Assembly (NCBI GenBank): GCA_900466575.1 | Contig: UBMP01000002.1 | Coordinates: 62,001-126,000 of the forward strand | Source: Hyphomicrobiales bacterium | GTDB taxonomy: Bacteria > Pseudomonadota > Alphaproteobacteria > Rhizobiales > Rhizobiaceae | DNA: 64,000 nucleotides | Direction of reading: 5' to 3' | Shown: positions 1 to 8,784 of the stretch, in pieces | How positions within the stretch are numbered: position 1 is the stretch's first letter | Layout: each line of letters starts with the position of its first letter | Notes under the pieces: generated by a model | Databases searched by the model: none | What the model saw: the letters and a program-made list of their open reading frames with translations, nothing else | What the model was told of the DNA's origin: nothing | Translations under genes and position numbers: made by a program

Positions 1-24
1 TGCCGAGACCAGGCCCTCGCGGCT

Positions 25-1317
25 TTACGCCGACTTCTGCTTGGCGATGTTGTGCGAAAGTGACGACGTGATGTCAGACAGAGGCGCAAGCTTCTCCAGC
101 GGCCCGATGGCAGACAGCGTTGGCTTGGCGTCGAAGAAGAGCCGGCCGGAGAGGTCGGTCAACCGTTCCGTCGTGATGCCGGACAGGCGTTCCATCAGCT
201 CCGTGTTGGAGATCGGACGGCCATAGAGCATCATCTGCCGGGCAATCTGGCCGGCGCGGGCGGCCGGACTTTCCTGGCCCATCATCAGCTGCGCACGGAT
301 CTGCGCCCGTGCCCGGTTGATCTCCTCCTGGCGGATATTGTCCGAGGCCTTGCGCAGTTCCTCGAGAATGACCGGCACCAGCTCGCTCATGTCTTCCGCA
401 CCGGTGGCGGCATGGATGCCGAAAATGCCGGTGTCGGAGAAGCCCCAGTGGAAGGCATAGACCGAATAGCAGAGACCGCGGATTTCCCGCACTTCCTGGA
501 AGAGGCGCGACGACATGCCGCCGCCGAGAATATTGGCCAGAACCTGTGAGGCGTAGAAATCGCGCACATGATAGGCGCGGCCCTCGAAGCCGAGCAGGAT
601 CTGCGCATCCATCAGGTCACGCGTCTCGCGGAAATCGCCGCCCGTATAGCGCGCCGGTTCCATGACCGGCAGCAGCGTCGGCCGTTGTGGAATGGAGGCG
701 AAACGCTCCTCGGCTTGTCTGACGATCGCATCATGATCGACAGCACCGGCGGCGACGACGAACATGCGGTCGGTCGTGTAATTGCGCGCGAGATAGGCGC
801 GGATCTGGTCCGGTGTGAAAGACTGCACCGTTTCCGGCGTGCCGAGAATGGCGCGGCCGATCGTCTGGTCGCGGAAGGCGGTTTCGGCAAAGCGATCAAA
901 GACCACGTCGTCGGGCGTGTCGTTCGCCGCGCCGATTTCCTGCAGGATGACATGCTTCTCGCGCTCCAGCTCTTCCTCGTCGAAGGAGGATTCGGTCAGG
1001 ATGTCGGCGAGAATGTCGAGTGCCAGTGCCGTGTCGTCACGCAGAACGCGGGCGTAGTAGGACGTGGTCTCGGTCGAGGTGGCGGCGTTCACTTCGCCGC
1101 CGACATTCTCGATTTCCTCGGCGATCTGCCGGGCGGTGCGTCGCGCCGTGCCCTTGAAGGCCATGTGTTCGAGGAGATGGGCAATGCCGTGCTCATCGGG
1201 CATCTCGTTGCGGGAACCGGACTTGACCCAGACGCCGAGCGCCACGCTTTCCAGATGGGGCATGTTTTCGGTGACGACCGTCAGACCCGACGGAAGCTTG
1301 GTGCACTCAACTTTCAT
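25..1317 (-). CDS. M16 family zinc metallopeptidase (processing-peptidase-like)
   Basis: The 430-residue product is a single-domain-pair M16 peptidase related to mitochondrial processing peptidase beta and to bacterial PqqL/YmxG-type enzymes. It is expected to cleave peptides with a zinc ion. The inverted zinc motif HLLEH lies at residues 47-51 near the N-terminus, followed by the downstream EIENVGGEVNA region that normally supplies the third ligand. The length (about 430) fits the bacterial family. I chose the ATG at 1317 because GGAAAG lies 7 bases upstream; an in-frame GTG two codons earlier has no better support. The gene follows thrC by 18 bases and is probably co-transcribed with it, an order I know from rhizobia. 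No signal peptide is seen, so it is probably cytoplasmic. The natural substrate cannot be read from the sequence. Confidence 0.93.
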   Translation of the reverse strand: MKVECTKLPSGLTVVTENMPHLESVALGVWVKSGSRNEMPDEHGIAHLLEHMAFKGTARRTARQIAEEIENVGGEVNAATSTETTSYYARVLRDDTALALDILADILTESSFDEEELEREKHVILQEIGAANDTPDDVVFDRFAETAFRDQTIGRAILGTPETVQSFTPDQIRAYLARNYTTDRMFVVAAGAVDHDAIVRQAEERFASIPQRPTLLPVMEPARYTGGDFRETRDLMDAQILLGFEGRAYHVRDFYASQVLANILGGGMSSRLFQEVREIRGLCYSVYAFHWGFSDTGIFGIHAATGAEDMSELVPVILEELRKASDNIRQEEINRARAQIRAQLMMGQESPAARAGQIARQMMLYGRPISNTELMERLSGITTERLTDLSGRLFFDAKPTLSAIGPLEKLAPLSDITSSLSHNIAKQKSA

Positions 1318-1335
1318 CAACACACTTTCCGGCGC

Positions 1336-2736
1336 TCAATTTCCGGCGATCCGTGCTTTGCCACCGATATAGGTTTCGACGGCATCAAGCTCGGGTTGCA
1401 GGACATCGAAGCGCTCCTCCCTATCCATCAGACCAGCAAGCCACGACGGAAGCGCCGGGTCAATACCACTGGCCTTTTTCACCGCCGCCGGGAATTTGGC
1501 CGGGTGGGCGGTGGACAGCACGATCATCGGCGCATCCGCCTTTAGATTGCGCTTTGCGGCGTGAATTGCAACAGCCGTGTGCGGATCGGCCAGATAACCG
1601 GTATCTGCAAGTACGGTCTTGATCGTCTTCTTGACGTCCGCTTCGGAGGCGCGCGTCGCCTTGAAAGTCTTGCGGATCGCCTTCAGCGTCTTCTCCTCGA
1701 TGTCGAAGGCGCCGGACTGCTTCAGCCCGCTCATGTAGCGAACCACTTCGCCCGCGTTGCGGTCGGAGGCTTCATAAAGCAGACGCTCGAAATTCGAAGA
1801 GATCTGGATGTCCATCGACGGCGACATGGTCGCCTTGACGCTGCGCATCTCGTAGCGGCCCGTCTTCAACGTGCGGGCGAGAATGTCGTTCTCGTTGGTT
1901 CCGATGACGAGCTTGGCCACCGGCAGGCCCATCTGCTTGGCCACATAGCCCGCGAAAATGTCGCCGAAATTGCCGGTCGGCACGGTGAAGGACACCTTGC
2001 GATCCGGGCTGCCGACGGCAAGCGCTGCGGTGAAATAATAGACCACCTGCGCCATGATGCGGGCCCAGTTGATCGAGTTCACGCCGGAAAGCTGGACCTT
2101 GTCACGGAATTTCACGTCGCCGAACATCGCCTTCACGAGGTTCTGGCAGTCGTCGAAATTGCCCTTCACGGCGACCGGAAACGCGTTGGAGGCAGCGGCC
2201 GTCGTCATCTGGCGCTGCTGCACCGGCGAGACCTTGCCTTCCGGGAAGAGCACGAAAATGTCCGTGCGGTCGCGTCCGGCAAAGGCTTCGATGGCAGCGC
2301 CGCCGGTGTCGCCGGAGGTCGCGGCGACGATCGTGGCGCGTTCGCCGCGCTCTGTCAGCACGTGGTCGAGCAGACGGGCCAGCAATTGCATTGCCACGTC
2401 CTTGAAGGCGAGTGTCGGACCGTGGAAAAGCTCCATGATGAAGACATTCGCGTCCGTCTGCACGAGCGGCGTCACGGCCGGATGGCGGAAGGTCGCATAG
2501 GCCTCGTCGATCATCCGGCGAAGATCGGACGCCTCGATATCGCCGCCGACAAAGGGCGAGACGATCGCTTCGGCAATCTCCTGATAGGACTTGCCGCGCA
2601 GCTTGCGGATATCCTTCTTGGAAAAATGCGGCCATTCCTTCGGGACGTAAAGGCCGCCATCGGCGGCAAGGCCCGCCAGAAGCGCATCCGAAAAGCCAAG
2701 AACGGGCGCATTGCCGCGCGTCGAGATGTATTTCAC
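1336..2736 (-). CDS. thrC: threonine synthase
   Basis: Threonine synthase is a PLP-dependent enzyme that converts O-phospho-L-homoserine to L-threonine in the cytoplasm. The N-terminal KYISTRGNAP, the GLAADGGLYVP stretch and the PLP-lysine context LAFKDVAMQ are characteristic of the family. The reading frame is open further upstream, but I place the start at a GTG at 2736: translation from there gives 466 residues, the usual length, the protein begins VKYISTRG, and GAGGA sits 8 bases upstream. The open stretch upstream, to 2901, has no family similarity and is probably not coding. The stop lies 18 bases before the M16 peptidase gene, which suggests an operon. Confidence 0.96.
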   Translation of the reverse strand: MKYISTRGNAPVLGFSDALLAGLAADGGLYVPKEWPHFSKKDIRKLRGKSYQEIAEAIVSPFVGGDIEASDLRRMIDEAYATFRHPAVTPLVQTDANVFIMELFHGPTLAFKDVAMQLLARLLDHVLTERGERATIVAATSGDTGGAAIEAFAGRDRTDIFVLFPEGKVSPVQQRQMTTAAASNAFPVAVKGNFDDCQNLVKAMFGDVKFRDKVQLSGVNSINWARIMAQVVYYFTAALAVGSPDRKVSFTVPTGNFGDIFAGYVAKQMGLPVAKLVIGTNENDILARTLKTGRYEMRSVKATMSPSMDIQISSNFERLLYEASDRNAGEVVRYMSGLKQSGAFDIEEKTLKAIRKTFKATRASEADVKKTIKTVLADTGYLADPHTAVAIHAAKRNLKADAPMIVLSTAHPAKFPAAVKKASGIDPALPSWLAGLMDREERFDVLQPELDAVETYIGGKARIAGN

Positions 2737-3049
2737 TTCCCTAGTCCTCATCTGCAGGCATCGTGTCGGGACAGAACGCGTCCCTCGAATTTCGACTGTT
2801 GCTATAGAGGCTTTCGGTGCGGGCTGGAAGCGCTTTATCCTTGGTAATTCTGCCCGAAATGCATGAGTTGTGTCAGGTATAACAGGGGCGACAGCTTCCA
2901 ATTCGCGAAAGGACGCGATAAATCAGAGCTGACGGTGAAAGCCTGAAGCAGTTTCGAGTCAAGAGTGCGCAGCGGTCTTGTCTCCGGGAATGCATATTGA
3001 CAGGGTGCGTGGCCGGCATGATGCCGGCAAGGTTTCGTGAAGGTGTGAC
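2737..3049. other. intergenic region between divergent thrC and lipoprotein genes
   Basis: This 313-base stretch separates thrC (leftward) from the lipoprotein gene (rightward), so it should carry both promoters. A perfect TTGACA lies at 2997-3002 on the plus strand, but no convincing -10 element follows at 16-18 bases. A GAAGGTG ribosome binding site is present just before 3050. No RNA gene or repeat is recognisable. Confidence 0.4.
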
Positions 3050-3640
3050 ATGACAGCGTTTGGTCTGGTTTCGAAGGGTTTGGTTGCCGCATCGCTCCTC
3101 GGGATGCTGGCAGGTTGCAGTACCACGGATACGAAGAATGCACTGGGCCTCGGAGGCACGCAGACGGCGGCTGCACCTCAGCCCGCAGTCGTTCAGGGCA
3201 ACTGCCCCCGCATCGTGCTTCGCGACGGCACTGCCTATCACGATGCCTATGTTGGCGGCACCAAGCCGGCCGCTGACGGCAGCATGGATCAGGCCAAGTT
3301 GATGTACCAGGCCTCGATTGCCAACACGACCCGCCAGTGCCGCCTCGAAGGCGGCCAGATGGTCATGACCGTGCAGGTCGCCGGCCGCATCGTTCTCGGC
3401 CAGGCCGGCGCCAAGGGCAATGCGAAGCTGCCGATCCGTGTCGCCGTGACCGATGGTGACAAGGTTCTCTATTCCGAACTCGTGCCCTTCGAAGCCGCTC
3501 TGCCGGTCAACGAGCCGTCGAGCCAGTTCCTGTTCTCCAAGGAGAACGTGACTATTCCGGCCGGCGCCGACATGGCCACGATCTATGTCGGCTTCGACAA
3601 CGGCACCGATAAAGCCACGACCAAGAAAAAGAAGAAGTAA
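3050..3640 (+). CDS. conserved small lipoprotein of unknown function
   Basis: The 196-residue protein begins with a lipoprotein signal: a short positively charged start, a hydrophobic stretch and the lipobox LAGC with the acylated cysteine near residue 23. It should therefore be anchored in the inner or outer membrane and face the periplasm. The rest is a soluble domain with alternating beta-like segments and no motif that I recognise, ending in a lysine-rich tail (TTKKKKK). I know similar unnamed lipoproteins in rhizobia, but no function. The gene is monocistronic: it diverges from thrC and is followed by a strong terminator at 3683-3713. Confidence 0.85.
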   Translation: MTAFGLVSKGLVAASLLGMLAGCSTTDTKNALGLGGTQTAAAPQPAVVQGNCPRIVLRDGTAYHDAYVGGTKPAADGSMDQAKLMYQASIANTTRQCRLEGGQMVMTVQVAGRIVLGQAGAKGNAKLPIRVAVTDGDKVLYSELVPFEAALPVNEPSSQFLFSKENVTIPAGADMATIYVGFDNGTDKATTKKKKK

Positions 3641-3682
3641 GCCGCCTTTCTCACGACGAGAGCGAGGGCGCGGGCGGAGTCA

Positions 3683-3713
3683 AAAAAGGGGCGTGATCGA
3701 CACGCCCCTTTTG
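3683..3713 (+). terminator. Rho-independent terminator after the lipoprotein gene
   Basis: A GGGGCGTG/CACGCCCC stem with a short loop is flanked by an A-run on the left and TTTT on the right. The symmetric flanks mean it could end transcription from both sides, serving also the convergent HAD gene at 3744-4433. Confidence 0.85.
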
Positions 3714-3743
3714 CATTTCATCGTCTGTTGCCTGCGATGTTCA

Positions 3744-4433
3744 TCACACCAGTTCGCGCCAGCCTGACAGCGCCTCGATCATGGCCGGCAACTCCGACAT
3801 TCGCGAAATCACGGTTTCCGCACCGGCTTCCGTCAGCCGGTCTGCGTGCGATGGATAGGTATGCGAGGCGCCGGTAAAGCCGATGACGCGCATGCCGGCG
3901 GCGCGGGCCGCGGTGATGCCATGAACCGAATCCTCGACAACCACCGTCTTGGCGGGGCTGACATTCATCTGCGCGGCGCCGTGCAGGAAAATGTCCGGCT
4001 TCGGCTTCACCCGGTCCGCACCCAGATCCTTCGCCGAATAGATGTGACCCTCGAAATAGGGCTTCAGCCCCACGCGCGTCAGCATCGCATCAAGCCGCTG
4101 CGTGCTGGAATTGGAGCAGACGCAACGCGGCAGCGTGATGCGCGCCAGCGCGAATTTGACACCGTCGATGATCTTCACTTCGTTGGCGAGTTTCTGGTCC
4201 AGCACCTTTTCCGACTTGTCGAGCAGCGACGCCGAGAGCGGAATGGAGGCTTCGGCCTCGACGGCGAGAAGAATGTTCTTCCACGTCATGCCCGCAAAGC
4301 GCTCGCCCATTTCCTCGACAGAGATCGGATAACCGGCCTCCGTCAGCAGCGCGGATTCGACCCGTGCTGCAATGATTTCGGAATCGACGAGCACGCCGTC
4401 GCAATCGAAAATAATGAGGTCAAAGCCGTTCAT
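3744..4433 (-). CDS. HAD-superfamily phosphatase (beta-phosphoglucomutase/GPH-like)
   Basis: This 229-residue HAD subfamily IA hydrolase should dephosphorylate a small phosphorylated metabolite, possibly a sugar phosphate. Motif I is FDCDGVLVDSE with nucleophile D10 and acid/base D12. Later motifs include SNSSTQR (motif II region), KPKPDIF with the motif III lysine, and VVEDSVHG with the metal-binding acidic residues. A helical cap lies between residues 15 and 85. It resembles the YniC/GPH/PgmB group, but the substrate cannot be assigned. It lies next to a second, distantly related HAD gene in the same orientation, 98 bases away. Confidence 0.88.
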   Translation of the reverse strand: MNGFDLIIFDCDGVLVDSEIIAARVESALLTEAGYPISVEEMGERFAGMTWKNILLAVEAEASIPLSASLLDKSEKVLDQKLANEVKIIDGVKFALARITLPRCVCSNSSTQRLDAMLTRVGLKPYFEGHIYSAKDLGADRVKPKPDIFLHGAAQMNVSPAKTVVVEDSVHGITAARAAGMRVIGFTGASHTYPSHADRLTEAGAETVISRMSELPAMIEALSGWRELV

Positions 4434-4464
4434 GATGGTCCAGACGTTCTATTGGGGGTGTGAA

Positions 4465-4492
4465 GGCGCGCGCGATGCGGCATGCGCGCGCC
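4465..4492. terminator. GC-rich hairpin between two HAD genes
   Basis: A 9-bp GGCGCGCGC/GCGCGCGCC stem encloses a small ATG-CGG-CAT tip. It lies between two minus-strand HAD genes. There is no T-run on the minus-strand side, so a role as intrinsic terminator is weak; it could be an attenuating or mRNA-stabilising hairpin. Confidence 0.35.
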
Positions 4493-4531
4493 CTTTAAAC
4501 CAAAGCCGCAGTCAGGGCAATGGCGAGTGGG

Positions 4532-5146
4532 TTATGCCGCGATCCCATACTCGGCCAGATCCTGCCGCAGCTTGTCCGCGCCGGTGAACAGCACCGCCTG
4601 CCAGCCGCAGGCCTGCGCACCGGCGACATTCGCCGCGCTGTCATCGATGAAGAGGCTGGCCTTCGGGTCAAGATCGAAGGCTTTCGCATGCGTCTCGTAG
4701 ATTGCGGCATCCGGCTTGATCAGGCCGACGCGGGCAGATACGGTGACGCCGCGCGGCGCATGCAGGAAGTCGTACATGGTCTGGGCTTCGGCAAACGTAT
4801 CGTCAGCGAAATTCGTCAGCATCGTCACGTCGTGACCGTCGGCAATCAGCTTCTTCATGATCGCGACGCTGCCGTCATAGGCGTAAGGCACCATTTCGTG
4901 CCAGTGCTTGCGGAAGGCGCGAATATGTTCCTCGCGCTCGGGATGGGTCTCGATCAGCAGCGCTTCCGCTTCCGCCCAGCTCCGGCCGCGGTCCTGCTCG
5001 ATGTTCCAGTCATGGGTGCAGACATTCTCGAAAAACCAGCGCCGCTCGGCCTCGTCCGGGATCAATCGGCTAAAGGGCAGGTTGGGATCATAATGGATCA
5101 GCACCTTGCCGATGTCGAAGACGATGTGGCGGATTTCGGGTTTCAT
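4532..5146 (-). CDS. HAD-superfamily phosphatase, YihX-like
   Basis: The 204-residue protein is a HAD IA variant-3 hydrolase similar to E. coli YihX (alpha-D-glucose-1-phosphate phosphatase). Motif I reads FDIGKVLIHYD, with nucleophile D11 but glycine at the position of the usual second aspartate (residue 13). This DxG form is also seen in YihX (FDLGNV), so it is a subfamily trait rather than a defect. Other motifs are TNFAD (motif II), LIKPD (lysine) and LFIDDSAANV (metal-binding acidic pair). A good ribosome binding site (AGGAAAGG) precedes the ATG at 5146. Substrate unproven. Confidence 0.87.
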   Translation of the reverse strand: MKPEIRHIVFDIGKVLIHYDPNLPFSRLIPDEAERRWFFENVCTHDWNIEQDRGRSWAEAEALLIETHPEREEHIRAFRKHWHEMVPYAYDGSVAIMKKLIADGHDVTMLTNFADDTFAEAQTMYDFLHAPRGVTVSARVGLIKPDAAIYETHAKAFDLDPKASLFIDDSAANVAGAQACGWQAVLFTGADKLRQDLAEYGIAA

Positions 5147-5267
5147 GCAGAACCTTTCCTGGGGGTGGCCGTGACGAACAAAGCAATTCCAGCGAAAGTG
5201 GCCTCCGGTTTCGCGTCCGGAATTGCGTTAAAACAAAAGAAAGAGCGGCGAAGTGCTCGTCGCGATA

Positions 5268-6356
5268 TCAGAACGCGCCGGGGATAGCGGCTTCAATAGC
5301 TTTTTTCATGACAGTGGGCAGCGCCTCGCGATCAAGATTTTCGATTTTCCGCCAGAAGCCGTGATCGATCGCCTGACCTTCGGTTTCTGCGGCATGCACC
5401 GTCAGCCGCAACTCGAAATGCGTGAAGACATGGGTGACGACGCCGGCCGGCTTCCAGTCGGCCGGGAAGGGGGCTGCCGAAAGGTCGGTCGTGCCGTCTT
5501 CGCGCGCCGTCCAGCGGCTGCCGGGGACCTCCGCCATGCCGCCGAGCAGGCCTTCAGGCGGCCGTGTCCGCAACAGGATTTCGCCTTTGCCGTTGATGGC
5601 AACGAAGGCCGAGCCGACACGCACCGGCCGTGCCTTCTTCGCCGCCTTGACCGGATAGAACTCCGGCTCGCCCTCTTTCAGCGCCCGACAGTAATCCTTC
5701 AACGGACAGAGGACACAGGCCGGTCGCTTCGGCGTGCAGATCGTTGCGCCGAGGTCCATCATCGCCTGCGCGAAGTCGCCCGGACGGTCGGAGGGCGTCA
5801 GTTCGACCACGCGTGCCTTCATCACCGGCTTGGAGCCGGGCAGGGGCTCGCCGATCGCATAAAGCCGCGAGATCACGCGCTCCACATTGCCGTCCATCAC
5901 CGCCGCCGGGCGGTCGAAGGCAATGGCCGCGATCGCTGCAGATGTATAGTCGCCAATGCCCGGTAGCGCCCGCAGGGCCTCCACCGTATCGGGAAAGATG
6001 CCGTGGTGCTCGTTTGCCACCGCCTCGGCGCATTTCTTCAGGTTTCGCGCCCGCGCATAATAGCCGAGCCCCGCCCAGGCCTTCATGACATCGTCGGTCG
6101 GCGCTGAGGCGAGATCGTTGACTGTCGGCCAGAGCGTGGTGAATTTGTCGAAATAAGCCTTCACCGCCTGCACGGTTGTTTGCTGGAGCATGACCTCCGA
6201 AAGCCAGACGCGATAGGGATCGGGCTTGACGCCCTTGCGCGCTTGAGCGGGGCTCACCCGCCACGGCAGCTCGCGATGGTGCCGGTCATACCAGGCGACC
6301 AGGACGTCACTAAGGTCTTTCTGCAAGGTCTGGAGCTCCGTCGCCTCGTCAGCCAT
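5268..6356 (-). CDS. mutY: A/G-specific adenine DNA glycosylase
   Basis: MutY removes adenine mispaired with 8-oxoguanine and so prevents G:C to T:A transversions. All signatures are present: catalytic glutamate E54 in SEVMLQQTTV, the helix-hairpin-helix LPGIGDYTSA near residues 131-140, catalytic aspartate D155 in VMDGNVERV, and the 4Fe-4S cluster cysteines C207, C214, C217, C223 (C-x6-C-x2-C-x5-C). A C-terminal NUDIX-like 8-oxoG recognition domain follows. The ATG at 6356 starts the conserved protein; the frame remains open to 6479, but that extension lacks similarity. It diverges from the DUF721 gene. Confidence 0.96.
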   Translation of the reverse strand: MADEATELQTLQKDLSDVLVAWYDRHHRELPWRVSPAQARKGVKPDPYRVWLSEVMLQQTTVQAVKAYFDKFTTLWPTVNDLASAPTDDVMKAWAGLGYYARARNLKKCAEAVANEHHGIFPDTVEALRALPGIGDYTSAAIAAIAFDRPAAVMDGNVERVISRLYAIGEPLPGSKPVMKARVVELTPSDRPGDFAQAMMDLGATICTPKRPACVLCPLKDYCRALKEGEPEFYPVKAAKKARPVRVGSAFVAINGKGEILLRTRPPEGLLGGMAEVPGSRWTAREDGTTDLSAAPFPADWKPAGVVTHVFTHFELRLTVHAAETEGQAIDHGFWRKIENLDREALPTVMKKAIEAAIPGAF

Positions 6357-6514
6357 ATGGCCGCCATCTGCGCCTGCTTGAACCGAGACGCCTATCTTTT
6401 TGTTTCCACACAATTCCACAAGCGAATCCGGTTCGCACTTCCGGCCGAATTGCGTTATATGTGCCGACGCAAGCCGCACGGTTCAAGCAGAACCGGCGCC
6501 AGAGGCCAAGAAAC

Positions 6515-7015
6515 ATGGTGGAAAGACGACGGGGCGCGCAGCAGATCGCCGATGTGGCCAACGGTCTCATCGATCCCGTACTTGCGCGCCGCGCCGGGAT
6601 CAACACGGCCCTTCTGGGTTCTTGGGCCGAAATCGCCGGCCTGCAATTTGCCGACTGCACCCGACCGGAAAAGATCGCCTGGCCGCGCCGCGATGAGGCG
6701 GGAGATGGGCGGCCGCAGCCCGGCGTTTTGACTGTGGCCTGCGAGGGCTCGCGTGCGCTCTTCCTGACCCACGCGCAGGGCGAGCTGATTGCCCGTATCA
6801 ATGCCTTCTTCGGCTTTGCCGCCATCCGGCAATTGCGCATCGTGCAGAAGCCGGTCGCACAGCAACCGAAGAGCCGGCCGCTCCGCCCGCTCGACGCCAT
6901 CGCCGCCTCCAAGCTGGAGGATATGGTGGATGGCATGGAGGACGGGCGCCTGAAAGACGCGATCATGCGCCTCGGTCGCGGCGTCCTTTCGGGACGCAAG
7001 CGCCCCCAGAGATGA
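6515..7015 (+). CDS. DUF721/DciA-like protein
   Basis: The product (166 residues from the ATG at 6515) belongs to the DUF721 family, which includes DciA, the ancestral DnaB helicase operator or loader. The central pattern, with GSWAEIAG followed by a basic stretch and a hydrophobic ALFLTHAQGELIARINAFFG helix-strand unit, is the KH-like DUF721 core. AGAGG lies 9 bases before the ATG. An in-frame GTG at 6461 would add 18 basic residues and cannot be excluded. The position between mutY and smc-linked genes fits a DNA-replication role, but function here is inferred from the family only. Confidence 0.85.
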   Translation: MVERRRGAQQIADVANGLIDPVLARRAGINTALLGSWAEIAGLQFADCTRPEKIAWPRRDEAGDGRPQPGVLTVACEGSRALFLTHAQGELIARINAFFGFAAIRQLRIVQKPVAQQPKSRPLRPLDAIAASKLEDMVDGMEDGRLKDAIMRLGRGVLSGRKRPQR

Positions 7016-7113
7016 CGCCGCGCCCGTTCCGAATTGCGCCGAACGTCAGCCGGGGTGCTTGACCTTTCGGGTCGGCGACATACCTATGCGGCTCTGACCG
7101 ATGGAGTACCCGC

Positions 7114-8232
7114 ATGACAACCTCCCCCAACGAAACCCTTTTCCGCCCCTTCCGTCTCGGCTCGATGGAGCTGAAGAACCGCATCGTCATGGCGCCCATG
7201 ACGCGTTCCTTTGCGCCTGATGGCGTGCCGGGCCGCCACAATGCCGAATATTACGCCAAGCGCGCGGCCGGCAATGTCGGTCTCATCCTGTCGGAGGGCA
7301 CGGTCATCGATCGGCCCGTATCGCGCAACGATCCCGGCATTCCGTTCTTTCACGGCGAGGAAGCGCTTGCCGGTTGGAAGCAGGTGATCGACGCCGTTCA
7401 CGCTGCAGGCGGCCGTATGGGTCCGCAGATCTGGCACACCGGTTCGACGATCGGCAAGCCTGATTGGGACCCGGGTCATCCGGTCGAAAGCCCCTCGGGT
7501 CTGCTCGCCCCCGGCAAGCCGCGCGGCGAGGCAATGAGCGAGGAGGCGATAGCCGATGCCGTGTCCGCCTTCGCACGCGCGGCCGCCGACGCCAAGCGCC
7601 TCGGCTTCGACATGGTCGAGATCCACGGCGCTCACGGCTATCTCATCGACCAGTTCTTCTGGTCCGGCACCAATGAGCGCACGGATCGCTATGGTGGCGC
7701 GACGCTCAAGGAGCGGTCGCGTTTTGCAGCAGAAGTCGTCGCCGCGGTTCGCGCCGCCGTCGGCCCGGATCTGCCCGTGAGCCTGCGCGTCAGCCAGTGG
7801 AAGCAGCAGGATTACGCCGTTCGCCTCGCCGAAACGCCGGACGCCATGGCTGACTGGCTGGTGCCTCTGGTCGAGGCGGGTGCGAACCTCCTGCATTGCT
7901 CGCAGCGCCGCTTCTGGGAGCCGGAATTCCCGGAAATCGACGGCGAGAATGGCCTGAACTTCGCCGGCTGGGCGAAGAAGCTCACCGGTGCCGCCACGAT
8001 CAGCGTCGGCTCGGTCAGCCTGTCGAACGACTTCTTCAACGCCTTTGCCGGCCGCAACGCCGCATCGACCGGTCTGGAGCAGCTGACCTCGCGCATGGAA
8101 CGCGACGAGTTCGACCTCATCGCAGTTGGCCGCGCGTTGATCAGCGACCCGAACTGGGTGGAAAAGGTCCGCAGGGGCGAACTCGGCAACCTGACAGGCT
8201 TCGAGCCGTCGGCGTTGGCGGAACTGGTCTGA
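7114..8232 (+). CDS. NADH:flavin oxidoreductase, Old Yellow Enzyme family
   Basis: The 372-residue TIM-barrel flavoprotein belongs to the Old Yellow Enzyme family (N-ethylmaleimide reductase/xenobiotic reductase type). It reduces activated alkenes, nitroesters or similar electrophiles with NAD(P)H through FMN. Evidence: the start LFRPFRLGSMELKNRIVMAP, the substrate/FMN pair in EIHGAHGYLIDQF (H171 and H174) and TNERTDRYGG, and the FMN phosphate region with VGRALISDP near the C-terminus. GGAG precedes the ATG by about 8 bases. It is a single gene with its own terminator at 8240-8270. The physiological substrate is unknown. Confidence 0.92.
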   Translation: MTTSPNETLFRPFRLGSMELKNRIVMAPMTRSFAPDGVPGRHNAEYYAKRAAGNVGLILSEGTVIDRPVSRNDPGIPFFHGEEALAGWKQVIDAVHAAGGRMGPQIWHTGSTIGKPDWDPGHPVESPSGLLAPGKPRGEAMSEEAIADAVSAFARAAADAKRLGFDMVEIHGAHGYLIDQFFWSGTNERTDRYGGATLKERSRFAAEVVAAVRAAVGPDLPVSLRVSQWKQQDYAVRLAETPDAMADWLVPLVEAGANLLHCSQRRFWEPEFPEIDGENGLNFAGWAKKLTGAATISVGSVSLSNDFFNAFAGRNAASTGLEQLTSRMERDEFDLIAVGRALISDPNWVEKVRRGELGNLTGFEPSALAELV

Positions 8233-8239
8233 TATGAAA

Positions 8240-8270
8240 AGGCGGGCGGTGGCTTTAACACCGCCCGCCT
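8240..8270. terminator. shared terminator of two convergent genes
   Basis: A 12-bp perfect stem AGGCGGGCGGTG/CACCGCCCGCCT with a 7-base loop separates the Old Yellow Enzyme gene (+) from the PagL gene (-). Its right arm overlaps the TAG stop of the PagL gene. An A-run precedes it, giving a U-tract on the minus-strand transcript, so it can act in both directions. Confidence 0.8.
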
Positions 8271-8784
8271 ATTCGAACTGCTTCGAAATCCTCAGCTGAA
8301 TGCTCTCGATGCCGGGGTTTATGTGCCCCAGTCCGGCATTGGAACGATGATCGTAGGACAGCGAAAGTTGCGTGCCGTTCTCCGTCCGGTAGCCGAGCTC
8401 CACACCGGATCGAAACACCAGCGGATAGCCAAGGTCGAAGCCGTTGCCCTTGGCATAAAGCCCGGGAATGAAGGAAAATCCGGCGAAGAAGTCATGATCG
8501 CCGATCGAGAAATCCGTCTGTTCATAGAGCCCGGCGCCCACGAAGGTTGCGCCGCCCGTACCAACGGAAAAGTCGATCACGGGGTTGAAGCGGTTCAGCA
8601 CGCGTTCGAAACTGTAGGTCGCTCGCCCTTCGCCGCCAACGGTCCTGCCGCGCGATTGCAGGAAGCCTTCGGAGATCGTCAGCCGATGCGCCGCATCGCC
8701 ATGTTTCACAGAGAAAGAATTGCCGTCATAGTCGCTTGACGCGAGCGACATGAGCCAGAACGCAATCGCCATTCTTCCGTCCAT
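8269..8784 (-). CDS. pagL: lipid A 3-O-deacylase, PagL family
   Basis: PagL is an outer-membrane beta-barrel that removes the 3-O-acyl chain of lipid A. The C-terminal block SYDHRSNAG...NPGIE carries the catalytic residues: His146, Ser148 and Glu160, with the same spacing (+2, +14) as the H126/S128/E140 triad of Pseudomonas PagL. The protein ends in phenylalanine-glutamate after an alternating LRISKQF strand, as expected for a barrel. I place the start at the ATG at 8784 (171 residues, GAGG 5 bases upstream), which leaves a short hydrophobic N-terminus. The frame is open to 8901. The role would be remodelling of lipid A in the envelope. Confidence 0.82.
   Translation of the reverse strand: MDGRMAIAFWLMSLASSDYDGNSFSVKHGDAAHRLTISEGFLQSRGRTVGGEGRATYSFERVLNRFNPVIDFSVGTGGATFVGAGLYEQTDFSIGDHDFFAGFSFIPGLYAKGNGFDLGYPLVFRSGVELGYRTENGTQLSLSYDHRSNAGLGHINPGIESIQLRISKQFE

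Noticed and set aside
568-1545. 325-codon plus-strand frame opposite the M16 peptidase
   Set aside because: Crosses from one real gene into another on the opposite strand; no ribosome binding site or family match.
1561-2847. 428-codon plus-strand frame opposite thrC
   Set aside because: Antisense to thrC, with His/Arg-rich composition and no family features.
2737-2901. upstream extension of the thrC reading frame
   Set aside because: Residues before the GTG at 2736 have no similarity to threonine synthase, and a good ribosome binding site marks the internal GTG.
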